Part shown: one piece after another, positions 30,990 through 43,714 of the stretch
How positions within the stretch are numbered: position 1 is the stretch's first letter
Layout of the letters: each line of letters opens with the position of its first letter
NCBI GenBank assembly: GCA_021234155.1
Contig: JAJEKV010000644.1
Span: 62,001 to 126,000 of the forward strand
DNA from: Isoetes taiwanensis
Taxonomy: Eukaryota > Streptophyta > Lycopodiopsida > Isoetales > Isoetaceae
Direction: 5' to 3'
Length of the DNA stretch: 64,000 nucleotides
Program-made: the position numbers and the translations under genes
The notes under the pieces: model-generated
What the model was told of the DNA's origin: nothing
Database searches by the model: none
What the model saw: the letters and a program-made list of their open reading frames with translations, nothing else

Positions 30990-33423
30990 CAGGGATAAGT
31001 TCATTACTCCGTATGTTTTATATACTATACGTATTATTCACATGATACGGCACAAATTTGTCGTATAATACGTAAAAAATATGGCAAAAAACAATTCTGG
31101 CATCGGAAGATTTTCGCGTATGCGAAAAGAAGAAACAGTGAAAACCGCGTACGTGGAAGGGGAAAAAAAAAGAAAAAAGAAAAAGGGATCGCGTACGCTT
31201 TATACTATTTCGCGTACGTGAAACAGCTTTTGCGTACGCAAAAAAACATTTTTTTTGTTCGCATACAAATTTGAAATTTGAATTTTGTGTACATGGTTTT
31301 CACTAAAGTGCGTACATGAAATAGTATAAAGCACATACGTGGAAAAAAATAAATAAATAATTTTTTTTGCCCCTTTTTTTTTTGAAGAACTGTGTCATCA
31401 ATATATTAAAAGAATGGTAATGTTACAAAGCAAGTGAGGAGGAAGAAGAAGTGCCCGAAAGAGACAGCGATACCTCGACACTCCACAACAAACTCACAGA
31501 AAAACTGCAACTCTACTGCTGTACAAACCGACCATCATCATCTACAACACCCAAGAAGTCCCGCCAAATGGCAACTTCCGCTCTACTAATCCCGGGAACA
31601 ACATAAAGCTTTGAAATAGCTTGTACCTGAGTCGAGGAATCAGAGAGTCTGCAGGCTGCTGAATCCCCTCAAAGATACACAACCGCCGCCGCTTCCAAAT
31701 CAGCCATACCAACCAAGCCACGCATAGATGCAAGACTTGCTGCCGCAAGAGCGGCCAAGCACCAGGATACACATGAAGCAAAGAATCTGGCGGCTAGTCA
31801 ATCTCACCCAAACAAAGCCCTAACCCAATCCCAGGCAGCCTGCAAGTGAGGGCATAAAACCAGACAATGCTCCACAGTCTCATGATGGAGGCTATAACAA
31901 GGGCAGAGAGGGCTCACACCCAGCCTAAACTGACTCACAAGGCCATTCACCCTGATACAGCGGTGCACCACCTGCCACAGAAGCACCCTAACCTTCGGTG
32001 GAGGAAGTGAGCTCCATGTCCATGTCCAAACCGAGCGCCATCGAGAACCTCGAAGCCGCAGAGACCACTTGCCCGGAAGGGCAAGATGTCATGAATAGCC
32101 AGACCCTTAACAAGACCGCACAAAACAAGAAGACACAACATCCGGATGAACCTTCCAAACCTGCACCACCACATCATCCTGAGGGACTATAGGTATGTGT
32201 AGCGGAATACTCCCCGCCACTTGTTCCCAGATAGCCCAGTCACTGCCCCTCAGGCGAAAGCGAGCTCGAAAGAACTCCCACGAAGCTAGCTGACCACCCC
32301 AATACCAATCCTCCAAGGTGAGCATAGCAGCTCGCCTCCAATGGGCCTGCGTCCGAGCATGCACGGTGGCAGCCAAGGGCAAGTGCGCAAGGGGTAGAGG
32401 AACCCACAAGAAAGGAGAAGAGTGGTGATAAACTGAGGTATAATCTAGCTGGAAGAGCACACGCACACGATCCCAAGCCCGCAACACCCCCGTGAGAAAA
32501 GGGGATGCATGTGGGAAAGGCCGGAGACCATACAACAGTGCCCAGGGCAACTCCACATGCAAAGACGGCTTCCCAAACTCCACACAATGGCGAAGAGACT
32601 GCAACAACAGCGCCGCACTAGGAGAAGATGCTCCATCCTGCAGAATGCTCCAAACAAACTTGGAGACCAACACATTACTATGCATTGCCAAATCCGAATG
32701 GCCAAGCCCCCATCCTCCTGGTATGGAGACACTTCCACCAAGCCACTTTAACAACCGCCCCTTCATCATCCCGCCCCACACAAAATTTGAACAATCTTAT
32801 CCAAAGCCACAGATCTTACCCTCGAGGAGCTAATATCGCAGATCTTGAAAAACACATGAGTGCTACAAAGCACCGACTTGGCAATAGTGATCTTACCGCC
32901 ATGGACAACTTGCTACCCTTCCACCAATTGAGGTGTTTACGCAACCCCCCAGAAAATCTCATCCCACCCCTCCCCATGGAAACATCCCTCCAAAGGGAAT
33001 ACCCAACAGCTTAGTACACACATTACCTGGAAGCACCTTCCAAGGGAATAGAGCCAAACACGGAGGAGGCGGAGTCAGCTGGGCCTATAATGTGGAGCAT
33101 TTACCCCAATTCAGAAGAATGCCCGAGGCCAAGGAGAAAGTATCCAGCAAACCCTTCACATTCCGCGGTTTTCACTGTCTCGCGTACGCGAAAAAACTTT
33201 CGCATAATGCGCTTTAGAGAAAACCGCGTACGCGAAATTCAAATTTCAAAATTATGCTGCGGTTTTATTAAAGTCACGTACGCGAAAGTTTTTTTGCCCA
33301 CGCGGTTTAGAAGGTTTCGTGTACGCGAATTTTTTTTCTGGCCAACGAGAGAAAAATACGTGAAATACGTTTTAAACAATAAAATACGTATTTTTAATTT
33401 CGTACGTACAAAAGTTATCCCTG
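30990..33423. mobile_element. hAT-type DNA transposon with nested LINE
   Basis: The left end is CAGGGATAAGTT and the right end AACTTTTGT...: the inverted termini share CAGGGATAA and are flanked by a perfect 8-bp duplication GATAAGGT (30,982-30,989 and 33,424-33,431), the hAT signature. Copies of CGCGTACGCGAAA occur near both ends in both orientations (31,116-31,260 and 33,180-33,330), as subterminal repeats. About 1.8 kb of the interior is a minus-strand LINE. Without it the element is only about 0.65 kb and non-coding, so it is a non-autonomous hAT. Confidence 0.9.
31374..33160 (-). mobile_element. 5'-truncated LINE (L1-type) inside the hAT element
   Basis: The minus strand carries the C-terminal part of an L1-type ORF2. 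Near 33,150-32,970 is the reverse-transcriptase end (FSLASGILLNWGK, LLGIPFGGM). Near 32,960-32,700 are the linker SMAVRSLLPSRC and LLKWLGGSVSIPGGWGLGHS. At 31,986-31,810 is the zf-RVT region WQVVHRCIRVNGLVSQ with PCYSLHHETVEHCLVLCP. Several frameshifts break the frame. The element ends in poly-A (poly-T at 31,374-31,383). A second copy, in opposite orientation, is at 34,085-34,895. Confidence 0.85.
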
Positions 33424-33431
33424 GATAAGGT

Positions 33432-34066
33432 GCAACGCCACAATTATTGAGATTGCACATGCCACAATGTATTGAGATATTATTTTACATTATACAGTTG
33501 AATGCCATGCATAGTAGACAATTCTTTGAAATGTTTTTTTATAGTGTGTAATCGTTGGCTACAAGATTACATGGGCAAAAATTGATAGTGAGTCATACAT
33601 GTCAAGATCTCCAAAGCCAGAATAGGATGTGCATGGATTCAAGAAGGCAGTGAATTTGTGCCTGCTAGCAATAGAGCAAGCTCATTATGTGGACTGGAAA
33701 GTGCATGGATTCCGCATAACCAACTCTAGTGTTTAGGACACAAGTCAGGTGAGCAGGAGCTCTATTGCTTTAAGTTGCTAAGATTTGATGGTTAAGGTAA
33801 ATAATGTTGTCCACAATGCAGATTTATATACGTGCTACTCACTCTTCAACACTATAATCCACTCCATTATTGACAACTAATGTCCCCCTTTAGGGAGGGA
33901 GTACACTATGGTGCTGGTATTGGCCCTAGTGTGTATAGTCATTCTCCACAAGTCCCTAATATAGAGGAGATGGCATAATGCATCGTCACGGTAAATATTT
34001 GTAGTTATTTTCTTTTACGCAGTCTAGTTATGCAGATGCTCGCTATTTGGTATCAAGGCGTTGGGG
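33432..34066. other. Spacer between hAT and LINE copy, no gene
   Basis: No open frame of note and no repeat recognised. Confidence 0.5.
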
Positions 34067-34913
34067 ATGAACCCTAGTCAGTGCCCTCAGGATGATGTGG
34101 TGGTGCAGGTTTGGAAGGTTCATTCGGATGTTGTGTCTTCTTGTTTTGTGCGGTCTTGTTACCGGGTGCTGGCTATTCATGACACTTGCCCCTTCGTGCA
34201 AGTGGTCTCGCGGCTTCCGGGTTCTCGATGGCGTTCGGTTTGGGCGTGGACATGGAGCTCACTTCCCCACCAAGGTTAGGATGCTTCGTGGCGGGTGGTG
34301 GTGCACCATCGACGTGGTGAATGCCCTTGTGAGTCGGTTTAGGCCGGTGTGAGCCCTCTCTCGCCACTTGTTGTGGCCTTCATCATTGAGGATGTAGAGC
34401 ATTATGCGGTTTTATGCCCTCACTTTGGGGCTGCCTAGGATTGGGTTAAGGCTCGTTTGGTGAGATTGACTAGCCGCCGATTCTTTGCTTCATGTGTATC
34501 GGTGCTTGGCCACTCTTGCGGCAGCAAGCCTTGCATCTGTGCGTGGCTTGGTTGGTGTGGCTGATTTGGAAGCGGCGGCGGCTGTGGATCTTTCAGGGGA
34601 TTCAGCAGCCTGCAGCCTCTCTGATTCCTCGACTCAAATACAAGCTATTTCAAAGCTTTCTGGTGTTCCCGGGATTAGTAGAGCGGAAGTTTGCCATTTG
34701 GCGGGACTTCTTGGGTGTTGTAGATGGTGATGGTCAGTTTGTACAACAGTAGAGTTGCAGTTTTTCTGTGAGTTTGTTGTGGAGTGTCGAGGTATCACTG
34801 TCTCTTTGGGGCAGTTCTCCTTCCTCCTCACTTGCTTTGTAATATTACCATTCTTTTAATATAGTGATGACACAGTTCTTCAAAAAAAAAAAAAAATGAA
34901 CCCTAGTCAGTGC
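34067..34913 (+). mobile_element. LINE 3' fragment with 18-bp target duplication
   Basis: An insertion of about 810 bp (34,085-34,895) ending in poly-A, flanked by identical 18-bp duplications ATGAACCCTAGTCAGTGC at 34,067-34,084 and 34,896-34,913. It matches the 3' part of the minus-strand LINE at 31,374-33,160 (shared DDVVVQVWKVH, SSCFVRSC and the 3' UTR ATGACACAGTTCTTC). It is severely 5'-truncated and has lost its reading frame. Confidence 0.95.
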
Positions 34914-35640
34914 TTTTTTTTGCTACTAGTGATGGTCAAGTTCTAATGTTGGTTTTTCCAAGGAAGCAATTTTTTGAGTAGTTGCATCAATCTTGATTTA
35001 GGAAATGTCGAATTTATTAATGAAAAGGAGATTTGACTACGAAAAATCTACATTTCATCTTAATGCTGTTGCAGAGTTGTTGATGTTGTTGCAGAGTTGC
35101 TGATGTAAGTTTACAGACCATTTATTTAAGATTGCTTGCTAATTTTTATCCTTTATAGCTATCATGCCAAGTATCTACAAGATCTCTCCCTTCCCGCCCA
35201 CGCACCCCTTTTATATGGGATTCAAAGGTGAACTCCCTTGCTAGAAGAACAGAGCTTCTACAGAGCGAGCTTCTGAGGGAGCCATTAATCCATGATTTAT
35301 ATGAGAACTCTGCTTTTTCCGATCCAGTCTACTCGTATTGGCATCAAACGGCTTCAAAAATTGGATGCATGAAATGAAGCCCCATCTTGCTCCGGCAAGG
35401 GATATGTTCTCATCTGTGGGCACCCATTTGGCATGGAGCCCAATTGAAGGTAGATTCCCATGGCTCTATCCCAGCTTAGACTTCAGCTCTAGAAATCAAC
35501 CTAGTAGATTCAAGCTTACCCATCCCAGTCTTCTAACTTAAACAACCTGCCCAATCTGCATCGTGGGTCTTCAAAAGAGCAATTTTGCTCTTTAATATAA
35601 TCTGAACGATTTTATGGAACAATGACCCCAACAACCCCTT
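34914..35640 (+). other. Possible coding remnant, otherwise no gene
   Basis: Between about 35,225 and 35,540 a coding-like stretch reads NSLARRTELLQSELLREPL and AFSDPVYSYWHQTA, then continues after a frame change as NWMHEMKPHLAPARDMFSS and THLAWSPIEGRFPWLYPSL. I do not recognise it. It looks like a broken exon of an unknown gene. Confidence 0.3.
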
Positions 35641-36272
35641 CTAAATCTCTGGCTGAGATTAAAGATTCAAGAGATCATTTTTGGACCACATCAATTGTCT
35701 TGGCCTCAACAACAGAAAATTTCTCCTTCTCAGATGCATTATAACCTTGCTCTTTTGCTTCAATCTGGCGGTGAACAACTGCATCTATTTTGGCATAGGC
35801 CTATTTCTTTGATGTTTAAACCTCCAATTCCAATCTGTGATGGATTTAAGACCTCTCTGGTAGCATCTACTTCCTCGACTTCTCTAGGAGTGTTCTTAAT
35901 TTCTGTTGGGTGGAAAATAATCCTTGAATCCTCCTTGGCAACTGAATGTTCTAGGGCTTTGATTTCAACGAGATCTCTGACATTCTTAGATGCTACATGT
36001 TCTACCCACTTGTCTTTCTGGGAAAAATTTATCCCTTCGCAGACAGCCAAATTCATGTACCTGCATCTGCATCTTAATCGGTCACATAGCCGTCCTAGGC
36101 AATTGATGTGCTGGCCCAAATCTCCAAGAAAAGTTTGCAACTCTGGGCCATTTGGCTTCTTAATCGTAGCCATAATGCCATCGTGACTATGTACCGTGGC
36201 TTGTTCTTCATGCAAGGGAGCAATATTCTGCATCGATATATGCATTGCAAGCTGACTATATACGCATAGCAA
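35641..36272 (-). pseudogene. Unrecognised charged-protein gene fragment with frameshift
   Basis: A 170-codon minus-strand frame runs from 36,272 to 35,760, with coding-like stretches such as MATIKKPNGPELQTFLGDLG, KWVEHVASKNVRDLVEIKA and EDSRIIFHPTEIKNTPREVE. Just before its stop the better continuation is in another frame: KIDAVVHRQIEAKEQGYNAS and FSVVEAKTIDVVQK, ending near 35,672. This implies a frameshift around 35,790. The family is unknown. The overlapping 163-codon plus-strand frame has poorer composition and is taken as a shadow. Confidence 0.4.
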
Positions 36273-36299
36273 ACTGACTAGGCAAAGTTTCTCTAGAGG

Positions 36300-37889
36300 T
36301 TGATAATTAGGCGAAATATCCCATTAATACATAAGTAATTGTGTAGAAGTGCTGAAGGTTTGGAGTAATGAGTGGGAATGTATCAGTAATTTGGATGTAT
36401 ACCTGGGGAAAATTGCTACCATGGTATATGTGATCCCATTGAATCACTGGAATTTAAGCAACCTAGGAAGGTATATACTTAATAATTACGAGAATTCAGT
36501 TGCCATTTGGCATATATATTGCCATTTAATATAGAAGGATACTGGATATAGCACCCTGTAGTTGAGGAAGAAGTGGCTTATGATTATACGTACCAGGGTA
36601 TGGGCTAAAGTATAATTATCCATCATAGGAAAAGGATATCAGTTTAGACGCGGAAATTTCTAACAATGGTGGTCAAGGTATAGAGGGTTGATCCTATATC
36701 TTATATCGATAGCTACTTGAATGGAGACGTGATTGATGGGAAGCTAGAAGGTTAATGGCATATAAGGACGTGGATCCATAAGCTATGGATCATAAAATTA
36801 TGTATAATTTGCGTTTCGTAAGGAGGCGTAAGTTCCTAAGATATGCCACATAGATGTAAGGCTATGCATGAGTAAGATAAGAACATGGTTGCCTACAAAA
36901 TAGGAATGAATTTGCATTCATGTCAATCCTGGCGAGATGCCAATAGTGTGGGACATAGTTTCTACACAAGGTCAAGAGAATTGAGGTCAAAATAAGCGGC
37001 AACAAATTATGCCTAAGCTTTGGTGAAGCCATACAGTGGTTGGAAGATCGCTGGATAATAACTAGCACTGCGAGCAGTAAGTAGCTGATACCCAGTCATG
37101 GACATGGAATGTGTAATATAAGAAAGAACATTAAAATGTATTGATAACAATATGTTATTTTCATGGATTGTGAGTCAACATGTGACTGGGTGCACGATCA
37201 TTCCAAGGGTACTTTCCCTTATATGATCATAGACAAGTGTACTTTTGATGTGCCTGTAGAATGGTGTCTTGATACTCCATGATAGGCTTCACTATTAGGA
37301 CGTTGAACAAAGCGTCCATTGCTCTATATAGGTTCCAAATGTGGTCCTCCACATCAAGAAGTACTTCCTCATAACAACTCAATCACCACAGAAAGGCCCG
37401 CCATCTGACTCAGACTACTAGTGATGGGCAAGTGTCCAGGTGAAGGCCACGGAGGTTTCATTCGTCCCACGCCTTCTATGAGAAAGCTATTTAGCGAAAA
37501 CATACATACATGCACCTAGCAACAATATATATAATAATATGGCATCATGAACACATCCATCAACATGACGACATCACATGATATCCATATGCATAACAAA
37601 TGCATCAGAAATGAGGGTTCTAACCCGGGTTCGAACTCAAACTGGTCAATTGACGATCAAGGCTTCCGGATAACAATAGACAAAATCATGACATCGGCAT
37701 TGGCTGGCATAGAACAATGGTTATGGTAGTCTACTCCATCCGCCTCCTGTATACACTTTGCAGATGGCTCGAACATGTTATGGCATGATTGTAGCCTGCG
37801 GAGACGTATCCCATGGAATCACCCTATGAGACTACTCCATGTTGCATCTCCCTAGTCCTATGAGGTAGGAAAGGGGTGAATCCCCTCCT
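36300..37889. other. Region without a recognised gene
   Basis: AT-rich, no long frame. By position it may include the degraded interior or LTR of the Gypsy relic to its right, but I cannot delimit LTRs. Confidence 0.4.
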
Positions 37890-38150
37890 AAAGCACGATA
37901 GTTCCATGGGTGGCTAGAGGATCGTACCACTAGAGTCCACACATATGTACTGGACTTACCCCCAAAGCTTAGGTCTAGTGCCATCAAATTTCTCCGACAA
38001 GCTAATCTTAGGTTCTGATGGCCTCCTCCCAGACCTAAAGGCTGATTCATGAGATGCAACCAGTTCCCTGAGCTTTTCATTGTCCAACTACAATTGTTGA
38101 CATACTTGAGCAAGCTGCTGGACTTGTAATAAGGTGGAAACCTCTGCCAT
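37890..38150 (-). pseudogene. Ty3/Gypsy gag N-terminus, decayed
   Basis: From an ATG at 38,150 the minus strand reads MAEVSTLLQVQQLAQVCQQL, a stop, LDNEKLRELVASHESAFRS and PSEPKISLSEKFDGTRPKL, then another stop and loss of frame. The coiled-coil N-terminus followed by PKI-LPEKFDGT is the usual start of plant Gypsy gag. No pol domains follow in the window. Confidence 0.7.
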
Positions 38151-38169
38151 AGAGATGAAATCACCAAAT

Positions 38170-39326
38170 ATGAGCAAACAAAAATGCTTAGGATCAGAGC
38201 AGGCGTGAATTGGTAAGATATTCCGGTTTAAACTGTCATAAACCTATGGGAAAACAAGAGAATTGCGTGGAAAATACGGAAGAAAGATGCAATAAATATA
38301 CCAAGAATGGCAAAAAAACTAATATATAATAGAGAACAAGAATATAATGTCTCAAAGGCAAGCAGGAACACAAGACAAATGTCTAGAAGGCTCAAGACTG
38401 GCGTTGAACCGGAACATCCATGCTAGCATTAAAGGCTCCCCTTCACATACTGGAAAAAGGGGCCTCTTTTCTGCATGAATGCATGTAGGATATATGTGCC
38501 AAGTTCAAGAATGTTCCAGAACCTCCTAGACATCAGTATATATGAAGGAAGATGCAAAGTAATCTCTTCAACAAGTATTGATAGTGAACTTTAGCACAGG
38601 TGCTTGACTTGCAACTAGAAGGTTGCGAGTTCAACATGCAACTACATTTTTGCATCCTTGTGATGACCATCTTTTGTACATATGTATAATGCTCGTATGA
38701 TACGAATACCCGTATGGTCATCACAATATCCTACGACCCAGCGGATGTCAGGCCCATACCAGCCCATACGCCGAGACCGATTATAAGCCTAGCACACTAT
38801 AAGAGGCTTGTAGCCCCGCTAGGCAAGGTTCCACCTCCACTTCACCACCATGTCCGTTATATGGTGCTCAATCACAGCATACCATCCCCAGCCAGGAGGG
38901 CCCTTGTGCACATGCCACATTATTGGGATTTAAAGGATTCTAGCATGAGCATATCTACTTCTACATAGCCTTTAGGTCTCTATCCCCGTAATCCCACAGG
39001 TGCAGCAGAAGAACTACCATAATTCATAAATGCATTCATAACTTCATATAGAATATCGATAAGAGTTCAATCATCCATCTAAACAACCAAAGGTAATCTC
39101 TATCTAGAATCTCAAGCTAACTAAACCTACTAACTGGTATTTAAGCTAGATCTCCCATCTTTCAGGTTCTCCAGGTTTAGCTAGTTGAATAGACCTCCTC
39201 CTTCTCTAATTGCCCCCAAATCGAATTGGGGCAAATTTGATTGGGCCAAAATTAGCAAGTTCTCTTGAGCCAATCGATTTGGCCCAAGTGGCATTTGCTT
39301 AGTTCATGAATTATTAATTATAATGA
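38170..39326. other. Region without a recognised gene
   Basis: Probably degraded LTR-retrotransposon flank. A tRNA-like stretch lies at 38,590-38,645 (TTGCGAGTTCAA) and a direct-repeat-rich stretch with CGATTTGGCC / AATCGAATTGGGGC at 39,215-39,290. Nothing else could be supported. Confidence 0.4.
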
Positions 39327-39905
39327 ATACTAGTAACGGTGCCCAGCGTTGCTAGGCATAAGTTCAACCTGTAAATGTTTTGGGCCGCAATAAAAAAAAA
39401 ATGTGCAGTAATAGTCTAACTTTTGTAACTTCTTATTATAACAAAAACTTTTTAAAGCTTTAACAACATTTTAAATGAAACCTAGCTCCTTCATGTTAGA
39501 TAATATTGCATTTCGTATCTTTTTGAGGTTTGAGGTTTGAGGTTTTTCTACCATTGTTTACCTAGGCAAAATTGAAAACTGGTTAATGACAGACCTGTTA
39601 ATGGTCCCACTATTTTGCAAATGGCATTCTGCTCTATACTAATGTCAATGAACTTGTTGTTAGTTCCTCCACATTGTAAGAGGCCAACATTTTTATTACG
39701 TAATGCCACACCCATCTCCCACTTATTGACTTAGCACAATGTTATGTTTTACACTTGTGTTTGCGTTAATGACTGTTTTGAGACATATTTGAGGGTTGAA
39801 ACATATTGACATTATGACTTAACATTTGCACTTATGCTAGCATTAATTGCGTTAGCATAATGTGGTTGGGTTGATGAGACATATTGAGGGTTGAAACATA
39901 TTGAC

Positions 39906-40455
39906 CATTAGGGTTTTTTTTAGATTAAAAAAGGGCCTTCAAAACATGCCAACTAAGCCAAATGAAGATAAATGAACCACCAATCAGAAATCAGAGCCTG
40001 ACGGGTCCAGTCAGCAAAACTGTTATAACTAACTTACTGAATCACATTTTCTAGCATAACTGTTGATAGAAAAGTCCAAATGAGCTCTCGTCTAGTGCAA
40101 CAGATAGATCTCGTTGAGATCTTTCCAATGTTAGGTGCTTTGCACATATTTTAACCACTTATGATTGTCAAAACTCCAAAAAATATGGTTATTACTATTT
40201 TTTACTATTCTACAGGGCTAAAAGATATGCAAACCACCCAAGGTTGGAAAGATCTCAATGAGATCTATCTATGGCACCAAACAAGAGCTCATTTGGACTT
40301 TTCTATCAACACTTATGCTAGAAAATGTGATCCAGTGAGTTAGTTATAACTGTTTTGCTGTCTGGATTACCAAGTCTGTTTTCTGATTGGTAGTTCATAT
40401 AGCTTAGTCAGCAGTTCTTAGAAGGCCCTTTTATGATCTCAAAAAATCCCTAATG
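39906..40455. mobile_element. Foldback-type MITE, copy A
   Basis: A 550-bp element with long inverted arms of about 200 bp: CATTAGGGTTTTTT... at the left and ...AAAAAATCCCTAATG at the right, with AGATCTCGTTGAGATC near the centre mirrored. A direct repeat of about 60 bp (CATTATGACTTAACATTTGC...) lies on both sides (from about 39,810 and 40,456). It belongs with the element at 44,981 by termini and by the internal motif CATTTTCTA-C-TAACT-TTGAT. Confidence 0.75.
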
Positions 40456-42040
40456 CATTATGACTTAACATTTGCACTTATGCTAGCATTAATTGTATTA
40501 GCATAATGACCGGAGACAATAGAAATCTCTATAAATCTTATATCGAATGCAATGGTCTCATCAAAAATGTGAAATGTGAAATGAATGTCAATTTTGCCCT
40601 TGTACAATTATGATTCCAACTATGTTTCATGAGGTGTGTGTTGTTGTCCTATTCAACAATCTTGGGAGGTGTGCCTGAATTCTTCTTGTTATCCTATTCA
40701 ACAACCTTCCTTATTTTATTTTATAAAATTTTAGAAAACCAAGCCTAGTTGTGTTTATGTAAGGGGCAACCCCTTATATATTAACACAAATCTCACACAA
40801 TAGTCACTCATAGTCCACCAATTTTTGCAAGCATCGTTCATGGTTCACACAATCTAGCATATAAATTTAAGCATTATAAATCCCAACTTTCTTGAGGTGG
40901 TCTCTTCATGTAAAGCTAAACGTAGTCATCACTTGCAGCCAGTACAGATCACATGGGCAAAATTTGTTATCTTGATTGCATAAAGTACATCAACACTTAT
41001 TGGAAACAAAAATGCAGAACAACATGAGCCTTAGTGGTGGAAGGCCCTTCAACTCCCCAACATTTTCATACCCCTTTAAGTAGCCATAGCATCTAAGAGG
41101 GTTAACAATTGGGCTAGATCTTAAATTTATCAGATTTTTCTTATACCATAGCCACCAAAACACCTAGCAGATGTTCTTTTTGCATACTTTATATTGCCCC
41201 GCTGTCCTGCAAGTGACGTTTGCCTTTATTCCCTCTTCTTTTTAGTTTTCCTTTTTTTCTCCCTGATCAAAATCCTTCCATGTCTAACATATTCTCTTGC
41301 TAAATTGTGCCATCTGTTTTGGCTTTAAGCATATTTAGTTTGAAATAGAGCATTTGTTTTCCTTGATCTGGGTTTTACCCAATACTGAACATAAGAATGG
41401 TCAGCTTACTTAATCTATTTGCACAATAACCAGCCTAATAACCAACAGTTGTTTTCAGTTATGTCTCCATCACCCGCTGTTTGAATGATTGCTTGAAGGA
41501 GGTAAACCCCACATCCTTTTTTCTTTTTGTTCAGCATATCAGGAGCAGAATATATTGGAGCTTACAACAGCTGAATCATCAATCACACCGGGCTTTTTAG
41601 CATATCAAGCCATTTCATCAAGCAGGGGAAATAGAGTAGGGATATAACCACGCTAAATTTGATAGAGTTGGGGAAAAAGCATGAATTCTGCAGCAAGTAA
41701 TAGCCCAATCTATGTAAATCTGTAGCATGATATGTGTCTTCATCAGGAACACGAAGAGAACACAGAGCTCAGCCAAAGGTGCTCCTCCATGTTCTAGTAA
41801 CCAGCAATTGAATTTGAAAGTCTTTTTCATCTAACAAAGATTTGATGTACAGGTGTTCCAAATTAACAATACAACATAACGAAAACTAAAAACTATAAAA
41901 CTATACTTGAAAGAGTACTAAAAACTATACCTTCAAGCAGAGGGTTCTTTGATGCCTATTCGCAAAAGCTTTGCAGTCTTTTGATCATTGGGAGACTTCA
42001 AGAAAGGGACTTATTATTCCACAATGATGTTGGCGCCGAT

Positions 42041-43326
42041 CAGAGTAAAAATTAAGGACACTCAATATTTTTTATGTTATTATCCATGGGCGATTATTTG
42101 GTATTTCTAGATTTTTTTTAATTAATATATGGGCGATTTTTTTTCGAAGAGAATTTATCCTAATCTTAGTAGGCGATTTTATTTGCTTCAGGGGTTATAT
42201 TTTGTCACAACTCCAGAAATGCATGTTATATTTCAAAAGCGCACCAAAGGAAACCAAATATCACAGCATTGAGCACTTCACATGTGATATGCTCTACTTT
42301 TGATAGTTTTGATAAGGTCTCCAAATTTCCTATGATACTCCTCTTCTAAAGTAAAGGGTAGGAACGTATGCTTGACCAGTTACAACCCCTAATTCCCCTC
42401 ATGAGGCATTATATATATCACGTATTCCCTCATGGTTACATGTTCGAGATAACATGACAAACGTGACATGGAAAAAAATGTTGGTGACAAGTAGGCATGT
42501 ATGAGATAACATGATTGTAAAAATATTGGTTTCGGCATATGTTAAAGAACATAACTTGCTATGAGATATAGCCATTGGAAAGACGAAAACACACATAGAA
42601 GAATCATGACAAGAATAAAAAATGTAAAGACTATTGTAGTTACCCTTTATATTCACAGATGTAATAATATTTCTACTCCCGTATGAGGCATGAATGTAAA
42701 ATTGGACACTGGTGACGTAGACATTGAGCATTTGAGGCCCTTTGACCCTGAGACTAACACACAACACTGGCACTGCCCTTTAGGCCCTACCCATTCACGA
42801 GACATTGCTTGTTGCTGTCGTATGATTACTAACAACTAAAACCAAATAAGCTTCAATGAAAAAAGCATGTAATGCTATTTGGATTCAGTATGGAAGCCTA
42901 CAATGGGCCTCCAGAAGATGAAGCCCTAAAAATATCTCCGAGGTAATCCAATATGGGGTTACGAAATTTCAGCTACGAAATCTGCCCAAATCTCTGAAGC
43001 CTTAAGCCCTAATTCGAAATTTGTTAATTTGGGCATGGTGATAACGGGTGATGGTATCACCTCATCAATATTTTTTTTTTATTTTGGGCGATTCCCTTTT
43101 CACACAAATGTTTTAAAATCATATATGGGCTAATCCTATTTTACTATGTCGATAAAAAAATTACGATGTGGGCGATTTCTTTCTCCGCAAAGATAAAAAG
43201 AATCAGAAATGGGCGATTGCAAGCCCACGAAGTGCAAAACGGATCCTACTAATCTATCAAACCCTAATTGAAAAATATTAAAAAAAATAGCCAATTGGCG
43301 ATTAATCGTCCTTAATTTTTACTCTG
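42041..43326. mobile_element. Non-autonomous hAT element, 1.29 kb
   Basis: Perfect 19-bp inverted repeats CAGAGTAAAAATTAAGGAC (42,041-42,059 and 43,308-43,326) are flanked by a perfect 8-bp duplication GCGCCGAT (42,033-42,040 and 43,327-43,334). GGGCGATT occurs repeatedly near both ends in opposite orientations (42,088-42,180 and 43,085-43,215), as subterminal repeats. The interior has only short frames (up to 124 codons) and no recognisable transposase. Confidence 0.95.
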
Positions 43327-43714
43327 GCGCCGATAAAAGCTTCTTACATTAGTCAGCACTGCTGAATATATAGATGGATGACTTCTATCCATTCATTGGC
43401 TGTCAAGTCTATTTTCAAATAATTAAAAACTCCTGTAAGAAACTTAAAAGGGAAGTCTCTCAAGATCCCAAAGGTGAAGATTGGATAGAAGAGCATTCAA
43501 TTATACAGCAACGCCAATGTCAATTCACATGACAATGTAATTAAGACAGAGTAAATGACATGCCAAGTATTTCCATGTGTGTATTTGGCTTGAGAAAAAT
43601 AATTATCACAGCTGTGCAATGTAAATCCTGATATAACTGCATGGCTAACAAATCGAAGTATCCATCCTAACCTGTATTTAGAAGTCATCAAGGAACAGAA
43701 AGTAGAAAACAACT

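Noticed and set aside
35695-36186. 163-codon plus-strand frame
   Set aside because: Antisense to the better-composed minus-strand frame; Ser/Leu-rich with no recognisable motif.
38195-38215. Primer-binding-site-like GGATCAGAGCAGG near the Gypsy gag
   Set aside because: It is on the strand opposite to the gag start and differs from the consensus, so it cannot be its primer site.
38590-38650. tRNA-like sequence with box-B-like TTGCGAGTTCAA
   Set aside because: The A box and acceptor stem are not convincing. At best it is an old SINE head, so it is only mentioned in the regional entry.
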